A stretch of 64,000 nucleotides of DNA from Cohaesibacter sp. ES.047 (GCF_900215505.1 NZ_LT907844.1:3240001-3304000); one strand, 5' to 3'; numbered from the stretch's first letter, positions 17,895 to 26,483 are shown. The notes: generated by a model from the letters alone, not told the origin. Numbers and translations are program-made.

Positions 17895-17976
17895 CCTATC
17901 GCTGATGCGATAGGTGACATTGTCCCCCGTGAGCCAGACACCGCCATCCTTATGGGTGGCGGTGATGGCGTGTCTG
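17895..17976. terminator. Hairpins between EF-hand gene and exbD pair
   Basis: CCTATCGC-TGAT-GCGATAGG (17895-17914) is a perfect stem. Farther on, CAGACAC (17935-17941) can pair with GTGTCTG (17970-17976), while CACCGCCA inside can pair with TGGCGGTG. The second set gives two overlapping folds. The place, between convergent genes, suggests bidirectional transcription termination, although no long T-run is present. Confidence 0.45.
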
Positions 17977-17999
17977 TATTGGTTCCAGTTTTCGGGTCT

Positions 18000-18416
18000 C
18001 TAGGTGTCTGTCTTGAGCGTCACCAGACGAATGGAACGGTGGCCAACACCACGCAGAGCTTTGAGTACTGGCATCAGCTTGTCTGCGGGCAAGGCTTTAT
18101 CGGCAACAATCTTCACCACGTCAGTTTCGGGCTCTCCTCTTTCACCTGTCACAGGAAAGCGGCTCAGAACATCGGCGAGCGTGAGGCGATCACCGCGATG
18201 CACAAGTGTGCCGTCGGCAAGAATTTCGATTGCATTGTCGGCCGGGGGCATTTGTGGCAGATCGACCGCAGACGGGGGGCTGAGACTTGGCGAGATCGGC
18301 GGCGCGACTGTCCCCGCGATGAGAAAGAAGATCAGCATCAGAAAGACGATGTTGATGAGCGGTATGGTGTTCTCCGGTAGCACCCGCCGGTGTGCTTTGG
18401 CCTTGTGCATCTGCAT
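18000..18416 (-). CDS. exbD: ExbD/TolR-family protein, Asn variant
   Basis: This 138-residue inner-membrane protein has one N-terminal transmembrane helix (PLINIVFLMLIFFLIAG, about 19-35) and a periplasmic domain, the layout of ExbD/TolR proton-channel subunits. The helix carries Asn where ExbD and TolR have an essential, proton-carrying Asp. AAGGGA upstream supports this start. It follows a second ExbD with the normal Asp by 26 bases. Two-ExbD arrangements are known in TonB-like systems, where the variant partner may be structural. No exbB or tonB gene is adjacent. Confidence 0.85.
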   Translation of the reverse strand: MQMHKAKAHRRVLPENTIPLINIVFLMLIFFLIAGTVAPPISPSLSPPSAVDLPQMPPADNAIEILADGTLVHRGDRLTLADVLSRFPVTGERGEPETDVVKIVADKALPADKLMPVLKALRGVGHRSIRLVTLKTDT

Positions 18417-18442
18417 GAAAGAATATCCCTTGGCTTTGCTGG

Positions 18443-18826
18443 CTAGTCAGCCAGCGAGACCTTGCTAAGGCCGGAGCGCTTCAATGTTTCGAGCACTGTC
18501 ACCAGCTCTTGCAGCTTAACGCCATCCCTTGGCACCACGACGGCGCTCTCTACGCCTTTCTCTGTGAAGGTTGCTATCTCGTCATTGAGCGCTGCGATCT
18601 CTGCAGGCTGCCCGTTGAGGCGCACAGAACCATCCCTGGATACTGCAACAATCAGCTTTGGCCGTTCGCCAGCACCGCTTCCAACCCCGGCGACACCAAG
18701 GTCGAACTGGCTGAATTTCGAGAAGGTGGATGTCAGCATGAAAAACAGCAACAACAGGAAGATAACATCGATTAGCGATGTCAGCCCTACAATGGATCTG
18801 CGTCTGGTTGGCATGGTAAGGCGCAT
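18443..18826 (-). CDS. exbD: ExbD/TolR-family protein, canonical Asp
   Basis: This 127-residue protein has a single membrane helix with the conserved acidic residue (LTSLIDVIFLLLLFFMLTSTF) and a periplasmic domain ending in a motif of helix and strand typical of ExbD/TolR. I prefer the ATG at 18826, which has GCAGGA at suitable spacing; an ATG at 18847 would add seven residues. It should act with an ExbB-type pentamer to use the proton gradient for energising an outer-membrane receptor or similar machine, but ExbB is not encoded beside it. Confidence 0.85.
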   Translation of the reverse strand: MRLTMPTRRRSIVGLTSLIDVIFLLLLFFMLTSTFSKFSQFDLGVAGVGSGAGERPKLIVAVSRDGSVRLNGQPAEIAALNDEIATFTEKGVESAVVVPRDGVKLQELVTVLETLKRSGLSKVSLAD

Positions 18827-18986
18827 GGTTCGGGTTCCTGCAAGCATGTGTTCAGAAGCAAAAGCCTGTTGCGCATCGGCTCTCGATCATTTGCTTGGCT
18901 GGACCGTAATTAAACTTGAGTGAAAATGTCAAGAATATATTATGAAGCCCGCTTTCTCCCGGCTCCAAGTCAAGAGGGAGCTGGGT

Positions 18987-20069
18987 TCAGGTGCGGGTGG
19001 GAGCAGGGCCGGTGCTTTCGCGAATTTGAAAGATCGGCTTGATCTCGATGGACTTGCTCTTGTCGACCGGGCCCTTCGAAACCTGTCCCAGAATCTGAGC
19101 AGCTAGGCTACCGATGCGCTGGTTGTCGACCTTCATCGTCGTCAGTTTCGGTGTGAAGCGAGAAGCCATGTCCAGATCGTCAAAGCCCGAAATGGAAAAA
19201 TCATCCGGTGCTTTCAACCCCATTTCTTTGGCAGCCATCAAGGCACCAATGGCGAGCGCATCGTTACCGCAAACAATCGCGGTGGGGCGTTCATCAGCCT
19301 TTTTGTCCATCAATTCCTTGAAGCTTCTGGCTCCGAAATCTAGCGAGGCTCTGCCCACGCAAAGAGCGTCGTCAGAGAGCGTGATGCAGGCCTCTGACAG
19401 AGCATCTTTGAGCCCTCGCAGACGCTCCGTGGCACGGGAGTTGTTCTCGAGCGGCTGAAATATCGCGGCAAACCGGCGATGGCCATGCGAGAGAAAATGA
19501 TGCGTCATCCTGTAGAAGGCGGCATGGTTGTCAAAGCCAACGAACGCATAGGGAAGATCGGTGCGAAAGGCATAGGTGATCAGAAACGGAACCTTGCGTG
19601 TCTCGAGGGCCGTGAATAGCGCTTCGGGATAGTTTTCACCCGCCAGAACAAGTGCCTCAACGCCGCGCGTGAGCATGGCTGTCGCCTGCTTCAAACCCTG
19701 CTCGGGGTCATAGTTGGTGCACCCCAGAAACAGCGTCAGGCCATGGTCGGAAAGGCCGCTTTGAAGGCCTGAAATCTGCCGTGCATAAACTTCATTATCG
19801 AGGGTGGGAATGATGGCCCCGGCGATGTGGGTTCGGTTTGAGGCGAGGGCCTTTCCCGCTGCATTCGGAATCCAGTTCAGCTCTGCCGCCGCTTTGAGGG
19901 TCCGTTCTCTGACTTCTTTTTTCACCTTCTGGGGTTCGTTGAATGTGCGCGACACTGTCGCTGTTGAAACCCCCGCAAGCGCGGCGACATCAGCCAACCT
20001 GACGAACCCTTTGCTGCCGCGGGTCCTCTGTTCTGAAGATCCGTTTTTTGTTGATTTTTTGTTGTTCAT
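18987..20069 (-). CDS. LacI-family transcriptional regulator (1)
   Basis: This roughly 360-residue regulator has an N-terminal helix-turn-helix (VRLADVAALAGVSTATVSRTFN, about 23-44) and hinge helix, then a periplasmic-binding-protein-like effector domain (IAGAIIPTLDNEVYARQISGLQ onward; FDDLDMASRFTPKLTT near the end). A GTG at 20090 is an alternative start that adds seven residues. It is divergent from the PfkB kinase gene, and the spacer holds a perfect palindrome overlapping the kinase -10 element. It therefore probably represses the downstream sugar or sugar-acid genes and releases on binding a pathway sugar. Confidence 0.9.
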   Translation of the reverse strand: MNNKKSTKNGSSEQRTRGSKGFVRLADVAALAGVSTATVSRTFNEPQKVKKEVRERTLKAAAELNWIPNAAGKALASNRTHIAGAIIPTLDNEVYARQISGLQSGLSDHGLTLFLGCTNYDPEQGLKQATAMLTRGVEALVLAGENYPEALFTALETRKVPFLITYAFRTDLPYAFVGFDNHAAFYRMTHHFLSHGHRRFAAIFQPLENNSRATERLRGLKDALSEACITLSDDALCVGRASLDFGARSFKELMDKKADERPTAIVCGNDALAIGALMAAKEMGLKAPDDFSISGFDDLDMASRFTPKLTTMKVDNQRIGSLAAQILGQVSKGPVDKSKSIEIKPIFQIRESTGPAPTRT

Positions 20070-20127
20070 AGGAAGCTTCTTTCTGTTCACGAACCCTGTC
20101 GCCCCACACTGTTGCGCGATTCTAAGG

Positions 20128-20166
20128 TTGACATCCAGAGCTTACAGCGTAATGTAAGCGCTTACA
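20128..20166 (+). promoter_or_regulatory. Promoter with LacI-type operator
   Basis: TTGACA (20128-20133) and TAATGT (20150-20155) are spaced by 16 bases. TGTAAGCGCTTACA (20153-20166) is a perfect 14-base palindrome with a central CG, the classic LacI/GalR-family operator shape, and overlaps the -10 element. A half-site GCTTACA occurs just upstream at 20140-20146. This is strong evidence that the divergent LacI protein represses the 20181-gene transcript. Confidence 0.8.
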
Positions 20167-20180
20167 AATGGAGGCCCGTA

Positions 20181-21059
20181 ATGATCATCTGTTTTGGTTC
20201 GCTGAATGCGGACATGACCTTCCAAATGGATAAAGCTCCGAAGTCGGGGCAAACCCTGCTGGCAAACTCCTTCACGATGAGTGCTGGAGGGAAGGGCGCC
20301 AATCAGGCCGTTGCGGCCGCGCGCCTTGGTGGTGAAGTGGCCATGGTCGGTGCTGTTGGCTCGGATGCGCTTGCGCAGGTCGCCCTCGAACATCTCAAGG
20401 CATCCAACTGTGATGTCAGCCGCGTGGCTGTCGTTGATCACCCCACCGGTTGCGCTTCCGTTATCGTTGATTCAAGTGCTCACAATCAGATTGCCGTCGC
20501 CATGGGCGCGAACGAGCTGGCGCGCGCGACGAGCGTCGATGACGCATTGCTGCAGCGGGCCAATATTCTGCTTCTTCAGATGGAGAGCGGCAAGGCTGAG
20601 GTCGAAACACTTCTGAAACGGGCCAAAGAGGCCGGTGTGAAGAGCATCCTCAATCTGGCACCTGCGGTGAAGATCGATCTTGAGGCGCTCAAGGCCTGCG
20701 GCATCCTGGTTGTCAATGAAGACGAAGCCGAATTTGTTGCTCAGTGGCTGGCCTGTGATCCATCGGCTCAAAGCATCAGCAAGACACTCGGTATCTGCGT
20801 GATCCGCACCCTCGGATCTGATGGCGCTGAAGCGGCAGACGGCGAGGATGTGTTCAAGGTCAGCGCAGTCCGCGTTGATGCAAAGGACACCACCTCTGCT
20901 GGCGACTGCTTCGTCGGAGCGCTGGCATCATTCCTTGACCAGAATTTTTCGCTCAAAGACGCGATGGAGAAGGCGAGCCTCGCAGCGGCGATTTGCTGCT
21001 CGCGCCACGGCAGTCAGATCAGTCTGCCATGGGCCGATGAGCTTGTGAAGGCGGCATAA
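20181..21059 (+). CDS. PfkB-family sugar kinase (ribokinase-like)
   Basis: This 292-residue cytoplasmic kinase uses ATP to phosphorylate a sugar or sugar acid. The N-terminal PfkB signature GGKGANQAVAAARLGG (about 36-51) and the C-terminal active-site motif DTTSAGDCFVGAL are clear; the Asp before CF is the catalytic base. The Ser in DTTSAGD replaces the more usual Gly or Ala. GGAGG at 20170-20174 fixes the start. Ribokinase and 2-keto-3-deoxygluconate kinase are the closest known activities; the sequence alone does not separate them. It is the first gene after the LacI operator. Confidence 0.85.
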   Translation: MIICFGSLNADMTFQMDKAPKSGQTLLANSFTMSAGGKGANQAVAAARLGGEVAMVGAVGSDALAQVALEHLKASNCDVSRVAVVDHPTGCASVIVDSSAHNQIAVAMGANELARATSVDDALLQRANILLLQMESGKAEVETLLKRAKEAGVKSILNLAPAVKIDLEALKACGILVVNEDEAEFVAQWLACDPSAQSISKTLGICVIRTLGSDGAEAADGEDVFKVSAVRVDAKDTTSAGDCFVGALASFLDQNFSLKDAMEKASLAAAICCSRHGSQISLPWADELVKAA

Positions 21060-21134
21060 GCAATACCAGACCGGCCCTATGTACGGCTACATGAGCCTTA
21101 GTCGGTGGGTCGGAATTCAAGCAGGAAGAAGAAG

Positions 21135-22061
21135 ATGACCAAGAAATTCGAAGGGATCATACCGGTTATGATCACGCCGTTCAAAGACGGCAAGATTGAC
21201 TATCCGGGTGTGACCAATCTGGTGGAATGGTATATTGCCAATGGCGTTGATGCGCTGTTTGCCGTTTGCCAGTCCAGCGAGATGCTGTTCCTCGACCTCG
21301 AAGAGCGTATCGCACTGGCTGAACATGTCGCAAAGGTCGTTGCAGGCCGCGTTCCCGTCATTGCCTCCGGTCATGTGAGCGAAAGCCTTGAAGACCAGAT
21401 CGCCGAATTGTCCGCCATCGCCAAAACTGGTGTTGACGGTATCGTTCTGGTGACCAACCGCCTTGATGCCAAACAGCAGGGTGGCACCAAGTTCATCGAT
21501 GACATGAAGGAAATTCTCGCCGCTCTTCCGGCCGATATGCCTCTTGGTCTTTATGAATGCCCGGCGCCTTATCGCCGGTTGCTGACGGACGAGGAAATCA
21601 AATTCTGTGCCGACAGCGGTCGCTTTGTCATTCTCAAGGATGTCTCTTGTGATCTGGAAACCGTCAAGCGGCGTGTTGAACTGACCAAAGGCACCCCTCT
21701 GGCAATCGTCAACGCCAATGCTGCCATCGCCTTTGATGCAATGAAGGCTGGCTCGCGTGGGTTCACTGGCGTTTTCACGAACTTCCATCCCGATCTCTAC
21801 AAGTGGCTGATGATCAGCCATCAGGATCATCCGGAACTGGCAGATAAGCTCTCTGTCTATCTCGCTCTGGCAGCAATGGCCGAGCCGATGGGCTATCCGA
21901 AGCTCGCAAAACTCTATCATCAGCAGCTTGGCACATTCGCCCAGATTGAAAGCCGCGCAGTCACGTTCGACATCGTCGAAAAATTCTGGGCGCTTGATGT
22001 CCTGCTGGCGAAGATCGTTGAGGGGCAAAACGCCTTTCGCGCAAAGATCAAGGCTCTGTAA
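21135..22061 (+). CDS. NAL-superfamily lyase, CQSSE variant (1)
   Basis: This 308-residue TIM-barrel protein belongs to the DapA / N-acetylneuraminate lyase superfamily. It keeps the Schiff-base lysine (VILKDVSCD, near 165) and a tyrosine in GLYECPAPY (near 137). The motif that binds the pyruvate carboxylate, normally GTTGE, reads CQSSEM (near 46-51). The tandem neighbour at 22627 has the same change. The two share much sequence and make a distinct subgroup. I infer a pyruvate-releasing aldolase or a dehydratase acting on a long-chain ulosonic or keto-deoxy acid. GCAGGAAG supports the ATG at 21135. Confidence 0.82.
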   Translation: MTKKFEGIIPVMITPFKDGKIDYPGVTNLVEWYIANGVDALFAVCQSSEMLFLDLEERIALAEHVAKVVAGRVPVIASGHVSESLEDQIAELSAIAKTGVDGIVLVTNRLDAKQQGGTKFIDDMKEILAALPADMPLGLYECPAPYRRLLTDEEIKFCADSGRFVILKDVSCDLETVKRRVELTKGTPLAIVNANAAIAFDAMKAGSRGFTGVFTNFHPDLYKWLMISHQDHPELADKLSVYLALAAMAEPMGYPKLAKLYHQQLGTFAQIESRAVTFDIVEKFWALDVLLAKIVEGQNAFRAKIKAL

Positions 22062-22626
22062 AAAGAGTCCCCGCGGCGGAGGGCGCCGTCCTACGACCCT
22101 GATCAATCGACCATACCAGCGCATGGTTTGATGATCCTCCTAACAGAGAAGGTCGGGACTGGACGCCCTCTGCTTCAAATTTAAAGTGTGCAAGGAATTG
22201 GAAGTCTTGAACCGTGACTTGTTTCAGATTTCTCCATGCGTGGCCCGACCTGAGGATAGGGCTATAAAAAAGTTGGTGATGATCGGATCACAAAGTCACA
22301 AAACCCGTCCGGAAGAGGTTGCCAACAGACCTAAAATGGACTAGATGTCGATTGCTAACTCGTAACAGCAAGCAATTCTGGGAGGATTTGCGAAAAACCA
22401 AAGTTTGAGCACGTCGTGTGAAAAGACCCGTCCATCTCGCCCGATTTTCTATTGGCGAAGATGTCGGGATCAAGTTCCGCGGCAGTTGATCAGCGGATGG
22501 ATCGCACGTCATTCCACAAAAAGCAGATGTCGAGCCAGCAGTATCTTTCGATGCGCGATGAGCAGACCCCGAACCGTCTTCCCGGCCTTTTCTCACTCGC
22601 GTGACTATACAGAACAGGCAGCAACG
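22062..22626. other. Long spacer between the tandem lyases
   Basis: There are 565 bases between two genes that otherwise look co-directional and related. I see no convincing coding sequence, strong terminator or operator palindrome. The second lyase frame could be read upstream to 22405, but that part shows no family similarity. The spacer may hold an independent promoter. Confidence 0.45.
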
Positions 22627-23580
22627 ATGACTGATAAAGACAACGCGGCACTCGAGCATCATTCCGGCGTATGGCCCGTGATGCTGACCCCATTTACTGA
22701 CACGCTGGAAATCGACTGGAAATCGCTCGAGAAGCTGATTGACTGGTATATTGATTGTGGTGTTCACGGCCTCTTCGCAAACTGTCAGTCGAGCGAAATG
22801 TTCTTCTTGTCCGAAGAGGAATCGCTCAAGCTAACCAAATTCGTGGTCGATCATGCGAATGGTCGCGTTCCTGTCGTTGCCTCCGGTCACACCGCGTCTT
22901 CTCCCTCCCATCAGGCTGAACAGCTTCAGGCGCAGGCTGAAACCGGTGTCGACAGCGTGATCATGATCAGCAACCGTCTTGCGACGGCTGATGAATCCGG
23001 TGAAGTCTTCCTGCGGCGTCTGCAGGACATGACCGCGCAGATTCCCGAAAAAGTCGGTGTTGGGCTTTATGAGTGCCCTTATCCTTACAAGCGCCTGCTT
23101 CCCGATGAAGCTGTCAAATGGTGCGCCCAATCCGGTCGCTACACCTTCATCAAGGACACTTGCTGCGATCCGGAAATGCTCAAGCGCCGGGCCAAGCTGG
23201 TCGAAGGCAGTGAGCTGCATATCGCCAACGCCAATGCCCAGACCGTGCTGGAAAGCCTGAAGGCAGGTTGTCATGGCTATAGTGGTGTGATGGCAAACTT
23301 CCATCCTCAGCTTTGGGTGTGGCTGCTTGAAAACTGGAAGACCGAGCCCGAGAAAGCAGAGACATTGTCTCAGTATCTGACGTCTGCTGCTATGCTTGAA
23401 GCTCTGGATTATCCGGTCTGTGCCAAAAGCTATCAGAAGTCGATCGGCAATTTCGCGACCGATCTTTGCCGCACCCGGCCCACCGGTGGTTACTATGCAA
23501 ACCACTTCCCCACGACCGTTGCACAGACAATTGCGCTCGGTGAAAAACTTGCCGAGATGCTTGGTCTCGACGTCAAATAG
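22627..23580 (+). CDS. NAL-superfamily lyase, CQSSE variant (2)
   Basis: This 317-residue protein is a paralogue of the preceding lyase. It shows CQSSEMFFL (near 55), YECPYPYKRLL with the catalytic-type tyrosine (near 146), and the Schiff-base lysine in TFIKDTCCD. The C-terminal segment differs from the first copy (GGYYANHFPTTVAQ). The ATG at 22627 has only a weak ribosome-binding site but is where family similarity begins. It is 16 bases before the hydroxyacid dehydrogenase, so they are probably one operon. Two enzymes may act on related substrates, or the pair may form a mixed complex; both are inference. Confidence 0.82.
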   Translation: MTDKDNAALEHHSGVWPVMLTPFTDTLEIDWKSLEKLIDWYIDCGVHGLFANCQSSEMFFLSEEESLKLTKFVVDHANGRVPVVASGHTASSPSHQAEQLQAQAETGVDSVIMISNRLATADESGEVFLRRLQDMTAQIPEKVGVGLYECPYPYKRLLPDEAVKWCAQSGRYTFIKDTCCDPEMLKRRAKLVEGSELHIANANAQTVLESLKAGCHGYSGVMANFHPQLWVWLLENWKTEPEKAETLSQYLTSAAMLEALDYPVCAKSYQKSIGNFATDLCRTRPTGGYYANHFPTTVAQTIALGEKLAEMLGLDVK

Positions 23581-23596
23581 GGATTAGGAGGGATCA

Positions 23597-24550
23597 ATGG
23601 GACATAAAGTACTCGTTACCGCCACCAACTATTCAAAACTCTGCGGTGCCGCCAAGGCGCTGCTCGAAGAGAATGACTGCGAAATCATCGAAAGCCCGTT
23701 CGGTCGCCCGATGACATTCGATGAAATCAAGGAACGGATTTCCGGTGTCGAGGCGGTTGTTGCCGGTGTTGATGACTGGAATGAAGATGTCTTCAAGATC
23801 GCTCCGGATCTGAAGGTCATCTCGCGCTTTGGTGTTGGCGTCGATAATATCGATGTTGAAACCGCACGGAAATACGATGTCAAGGTTACAAACGCGGCTG
23901 GTGGCAACTCCAATGCCGTTGCGGAATTGACAATCGGGCTTATCATTGGCGCGATGAGACATGTTCCGCAGCTGCATGTGACGACAAGGCAGGGCGCATG
24001 GGATCGTTTCGTGGGTGACGAGATTGTCAATCGCACGGTCGGTCTGCTTGGTTTCGGCAATATCGCACGCCTCATCGCCAAGAAACTTCAGGGCTTTGAC
24101 GTCAATGTCGTTGCTTACGACAAGTTTCCGAACATGGAAGCAGCCAATGAACTGAATGTTGCCATGATGGAAGCCGATGAGGTTATTTCATCCGCGGATG
24201 TTCTTTGCATGATGCTGCCAAGCCTGCCCGAGACACAGCATTTCATGAACGCCGAAACCTTCGGCAAGATGAAAGATGGTGCCTATCTGATCAACACCGC
24301 GCGCGGGGCCCTTGTCGACGAGATAGCACTCGCTGATGCTCTGAACAGCGGCAAGTTGCGTGCCGCAGCCATTGATGTTTATGAACAGGAGCCAACGTCT
24401 CCGGACAACCCGCTCTTTAACATTCCCAACATCGTGACAACACCGCATACGGCAGCAGAAACCTACGAAACCTACCACGGAGTGGGGCTGTTGACCGCGA
24501 ACGCCATTCTTGACGTTTTTGCAGGACGCGAGCCGAAAAACCTTCTCTAG
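23597..24550 (+). CDS. D-2-hydroxyacid dehydrogenase (2)
   Basis: This 317-residue NAD(P)-dependent enzyme belongs to the D-isomer-specific 2-hydroxyacid dehydrogenases. The Rossmann motif is GLLGFGNIARLIAKKL (near 149). The catalytic residues are Arg in NTARGALVD, Glu in YEQEPTSP and His in TPHTAAET. AGGAGGGATCA upstream is a strong ribosome-binding site. It sits between the CQSSE lyases and the TRAP importer. It may reduce pyruvate or a keto acid released by the lyases, or oxidise the imported hydroxyacid. A similar dehydrogenase stands beside the lyase of the first locus. Confidence 0.85.
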   Translation: MGHKVLVTATNYSKLCGAAKALLEENDCEIIESPFGRPMTFDEIKERISGVEAVVAGVDDWNEDVFKIAPDLKVISRFGVGVDNIDVETARKYDVKVTNAAGGNSNAVAELTIGLIIGAMRHVPQLHVTTRQGAWDRFVGDEIVNRTVGLLGFGNIARLIAKKLQGFDVNVVAYDKFPNMEAANELNVAMMEADEVISSADVLCMMLPSLPETQHFMNAETFGKMKDGAYLINTARGALVDEIALADALNSGKLRAAAIDVYEQEPTSPDNPLFNIPNIVTTPHTAAETYETYHGVGLLTANAILDVFAGREPKNLL

Positions 24551-24563
24551 GCAGAACAATGAT

Positions 24564-24587
24564 GTGAGCGCAGCTTGCTGCGCTCAC
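24564..24587. terminator. Perfect hairpin before the TRAP genes
   Basis: GTGAGCGCAG-CTTG-CTGCGCTCAC is a ten-pair stem with a G(CTTG)C tetraloop. No T-run follows, so complete termination is doubtful. It probably marks a processing or partial-termination point between enzyme and transporter genes. Confidence 0.55.
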
Positions 24588-24636
24588 TCCCGCAAAAAAA
24601 ACTCTAACCAACAACAGGCTAAAAAGGGAGGGTTTT

Positions 24637-25149
24637 ATGAATATATTCGGTTTTCTGGACCGACATCTGGAGCGAATAGTCGTCACGGGCGTTCTGATGA
24701 CGACAACGATCACACTGGTGATCCAGGTGTTTATGCGTTACGTGCTCGCCGAACCGCTCGTTTGGGCTGAGGAGTTGGCGCGCTATCTTTTGGTCTGGTG
24801 CACGATGGTTGGTGCCAGCCTGGCGGTGAAAGAATCCCGCCATATTATCGTGGACTTTGCTCCCGTTCTCTTCGGTCCTCGTTCAATCAAGCTGTTCTCG
24901 ATCATCTCCCATACCGGGGTGTTGGTCTTCTGTGCTGTCATTCTCTACTACAGCATCCCGTTTGTGCAGCGGGTCATGGCCATCGGGCAGCTTTCTCCGA
25001 CGCTGCAAGTGCCCATGTGGACGGTGTATCTCGCACTGCCGGTTGGCTGTGGCATGGCGGCTCTGCGTACCATTCAGGCAATCTACAAAGAAACCCGCAA
25101 GCCCGATGCAGACGTTGTTCTGGGCACCCCTGTGGAGGAGGCTGACTAA
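24637..25149 (+). CDS. dctQ: TRAP transporter small membrane subunit DctQ
   Basis: This 170-residue protein has four hydrophobic segments (about 13-33, 48-65, 84-108, 128-147), the layout of TRAP small subunits. ERIVVTGVLMTTTITLVIQVFMRYV and the WAEELARYLLVW segment are family-typical. It works with DctM and the binding protein DctP to import organic or sugar acids with a sodium gradient. AAGGGAGGG precedes the ATG. Its stop overlaps the dctM start by one base. Confidence 0.93.
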   Translation: MNIFGFLDRHLERIVVTGVLMTTTITLVIQVFMRYVLAEPLVWAEELARYLLVWCTMVGASLAVKESRHIIVDFAPVLFGPRSIKLFSIISHTGVLVFCAVILYYSIPFVQRVMAIGQLSPTLQVPMWTVYLALPVGCGMAALRTIQAIYKETRKPDADVVLGTPVEEAD

Positions 25150-26426
25150 TGTATCCGATAGTTGCCCTGACTTCGTTCCTGTTCCTTCTTCTTCTGACAA
25201 TCCCCATCGCGATGTCGTTGGGTCTGGCTGCGTTTGTGCCGGGCTGGATGGGCGCGCCGATCAACTCCAGCCAGGTGGTCCGCACGATCGTAACCGCGAT
25301 CGACTCCTTCCCCCTGCTGGCTGTGCCTCTGTTCATGGTCGCCGGTGACATCATGACTCAGGGCGGTCTCGCCCGTCGTCTGTTCAGCTTCGCTGATGCC
25401 TTGCTGGGTCGACTGAACGGTGGTCTCGCCATCTCGACCGTTGTGGCCTGCATGCTGTTCGGTGCTATTTCAGGCTCTTCGCCTGCGACCGTTGCCGCCA
25501 TCGGCGCCATGGCAATCCCCTTGCTGGTGAGCAATGGCTACGACAAACGCTTCGCAACCGTTCTTGTGACGACCGCAGGAACCCTTGGGGTGATCGTGCC
25601 GCCAAGTATCCCGATGATCATCTACGGTATGGCAGCGAACGTGTCCGTGAGCCGTCTGTTCATGGCTGGGATCGGCCCTGCACTGACCATCGCCTTCCTG
25701 CTGTGCTCTTGGGCATTCTGGTACGGCACCAAGCACAAAGACAAAATCAAGACAACCGCAGGCAACATTCCGCTTATGACGGCTATGCGCCAGAGCGTCT
25801 GGGCTCTGCTGGCTCCGGTCGTTGTTCTGGGTGGTATCTATTCGGGTGCCTTCACCCCGACTGAAGCTGCCGCGATTGCTGTGGCCTACAGTGCCGTTAT
25901 CTCGATATTCGTGTTCCGCGAGATGACCTTCATGCAATTGGTCAACACGGTTGGCCGGACGGCGCTGACGGTGGCTCCCATCCTGATTATTGCAGGCACG
26001 GGTGCAGCTCTTGGCCGCGTTTTCAACCTCCTGCGTGTGCCGGTCATGCTTGGTGATCTGATCAACAGCATCGTCAGCGAACCAATCATGCTCTTGCTGC
26101 TGATCAACTTCATGCTGCTGCTTATCGGCATGTTCATGGAAACACTGGCTGCGATCATTGTGCTGACGCCGATCTTCCTGCCCATCGTGTTGCCATATGG
26201 CATTGATCCGCTCCATTTCGGTCTGATCTTGACCACCAACCTTGCAATCGGATTTGTTACCCCGCCGGTCGGCGCCAACATCTTCATTGCAACGGGACTA
26301 ACCAAGCTCAGTGTCGTGGACATCTGTAAGGGTCTACCCGTGCCGCTGTTCCTGCTGATCTTGGGGCTGGCCGCGATCACTTATGTTCCGGAGCTGTCCC
26401 TGTGGCTTCCAAATGCCTTCGGGTAA
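25149..26426 (+). CDS. dctM: TRAP transporter large membrane subunit DctM
   Basis: This 425-residue polytopic protein is the permease subunit of the TRAP importer. The VPLFMVAGDIMTQGG and GAISGSSPATVAAIGAMAIP segments early, and GFVTPPVGANIFIATGL near residue 370, are hallmarks of DctM. Length and the dozen or so hydrophobic segments are normal. The start codon ATG overlaps the dctQ stop (TAATG). Confidence 0.95.
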   Translation: MYPIVALTSFLFLLLLTIPIAMSLGLAAFVPGWMGAPINSSQVVRTIVTAIDSFPLLAVPLFMVAGDIMTQGGLARRLFSFADALLGRLNGGLAISTVVACMLFGAISGSSPATVAAIGAMAIPLLVSNGYDKRFATVLVTTAGTLGVIVPPSIPMIIYGMAANVSVSRLFMAGIGPALTIAFLLCSWAFWYGTKHKDKIKTTAGNIPLMTAMRQSVWALLAPVVVLGGIYSGAFTPTEAAAIAVAYSAVISIFVFREMTFMQLVNTVGRTALTVAPILIIAGTGAALGRVFNLLRVPVMLGDLINSIVSEPIMLLLLINFMLLLIGMFMETLAAIIVLTPIFLPIVLPYGIDPLHFGLILTTNLAIGFVTPPVGANIFIATGLTKLSVVDICKGLPVPLFLLILGLAAITYVPELSLWLPNAFG

Positions 26427-26483
26427 AGCCAAATGACGAAGTTCTCTCAATTCCAAACCAGTTCAACAAAAGGGAGTGAAACC

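Noticed and set aside
22405-22626. N-terminal extension of the second CQSSE lyase
   Set aside because: The frame is open, but similarity to the paralogue starts after the ATG at 22627, and the extension is basic and low in protein-like features.
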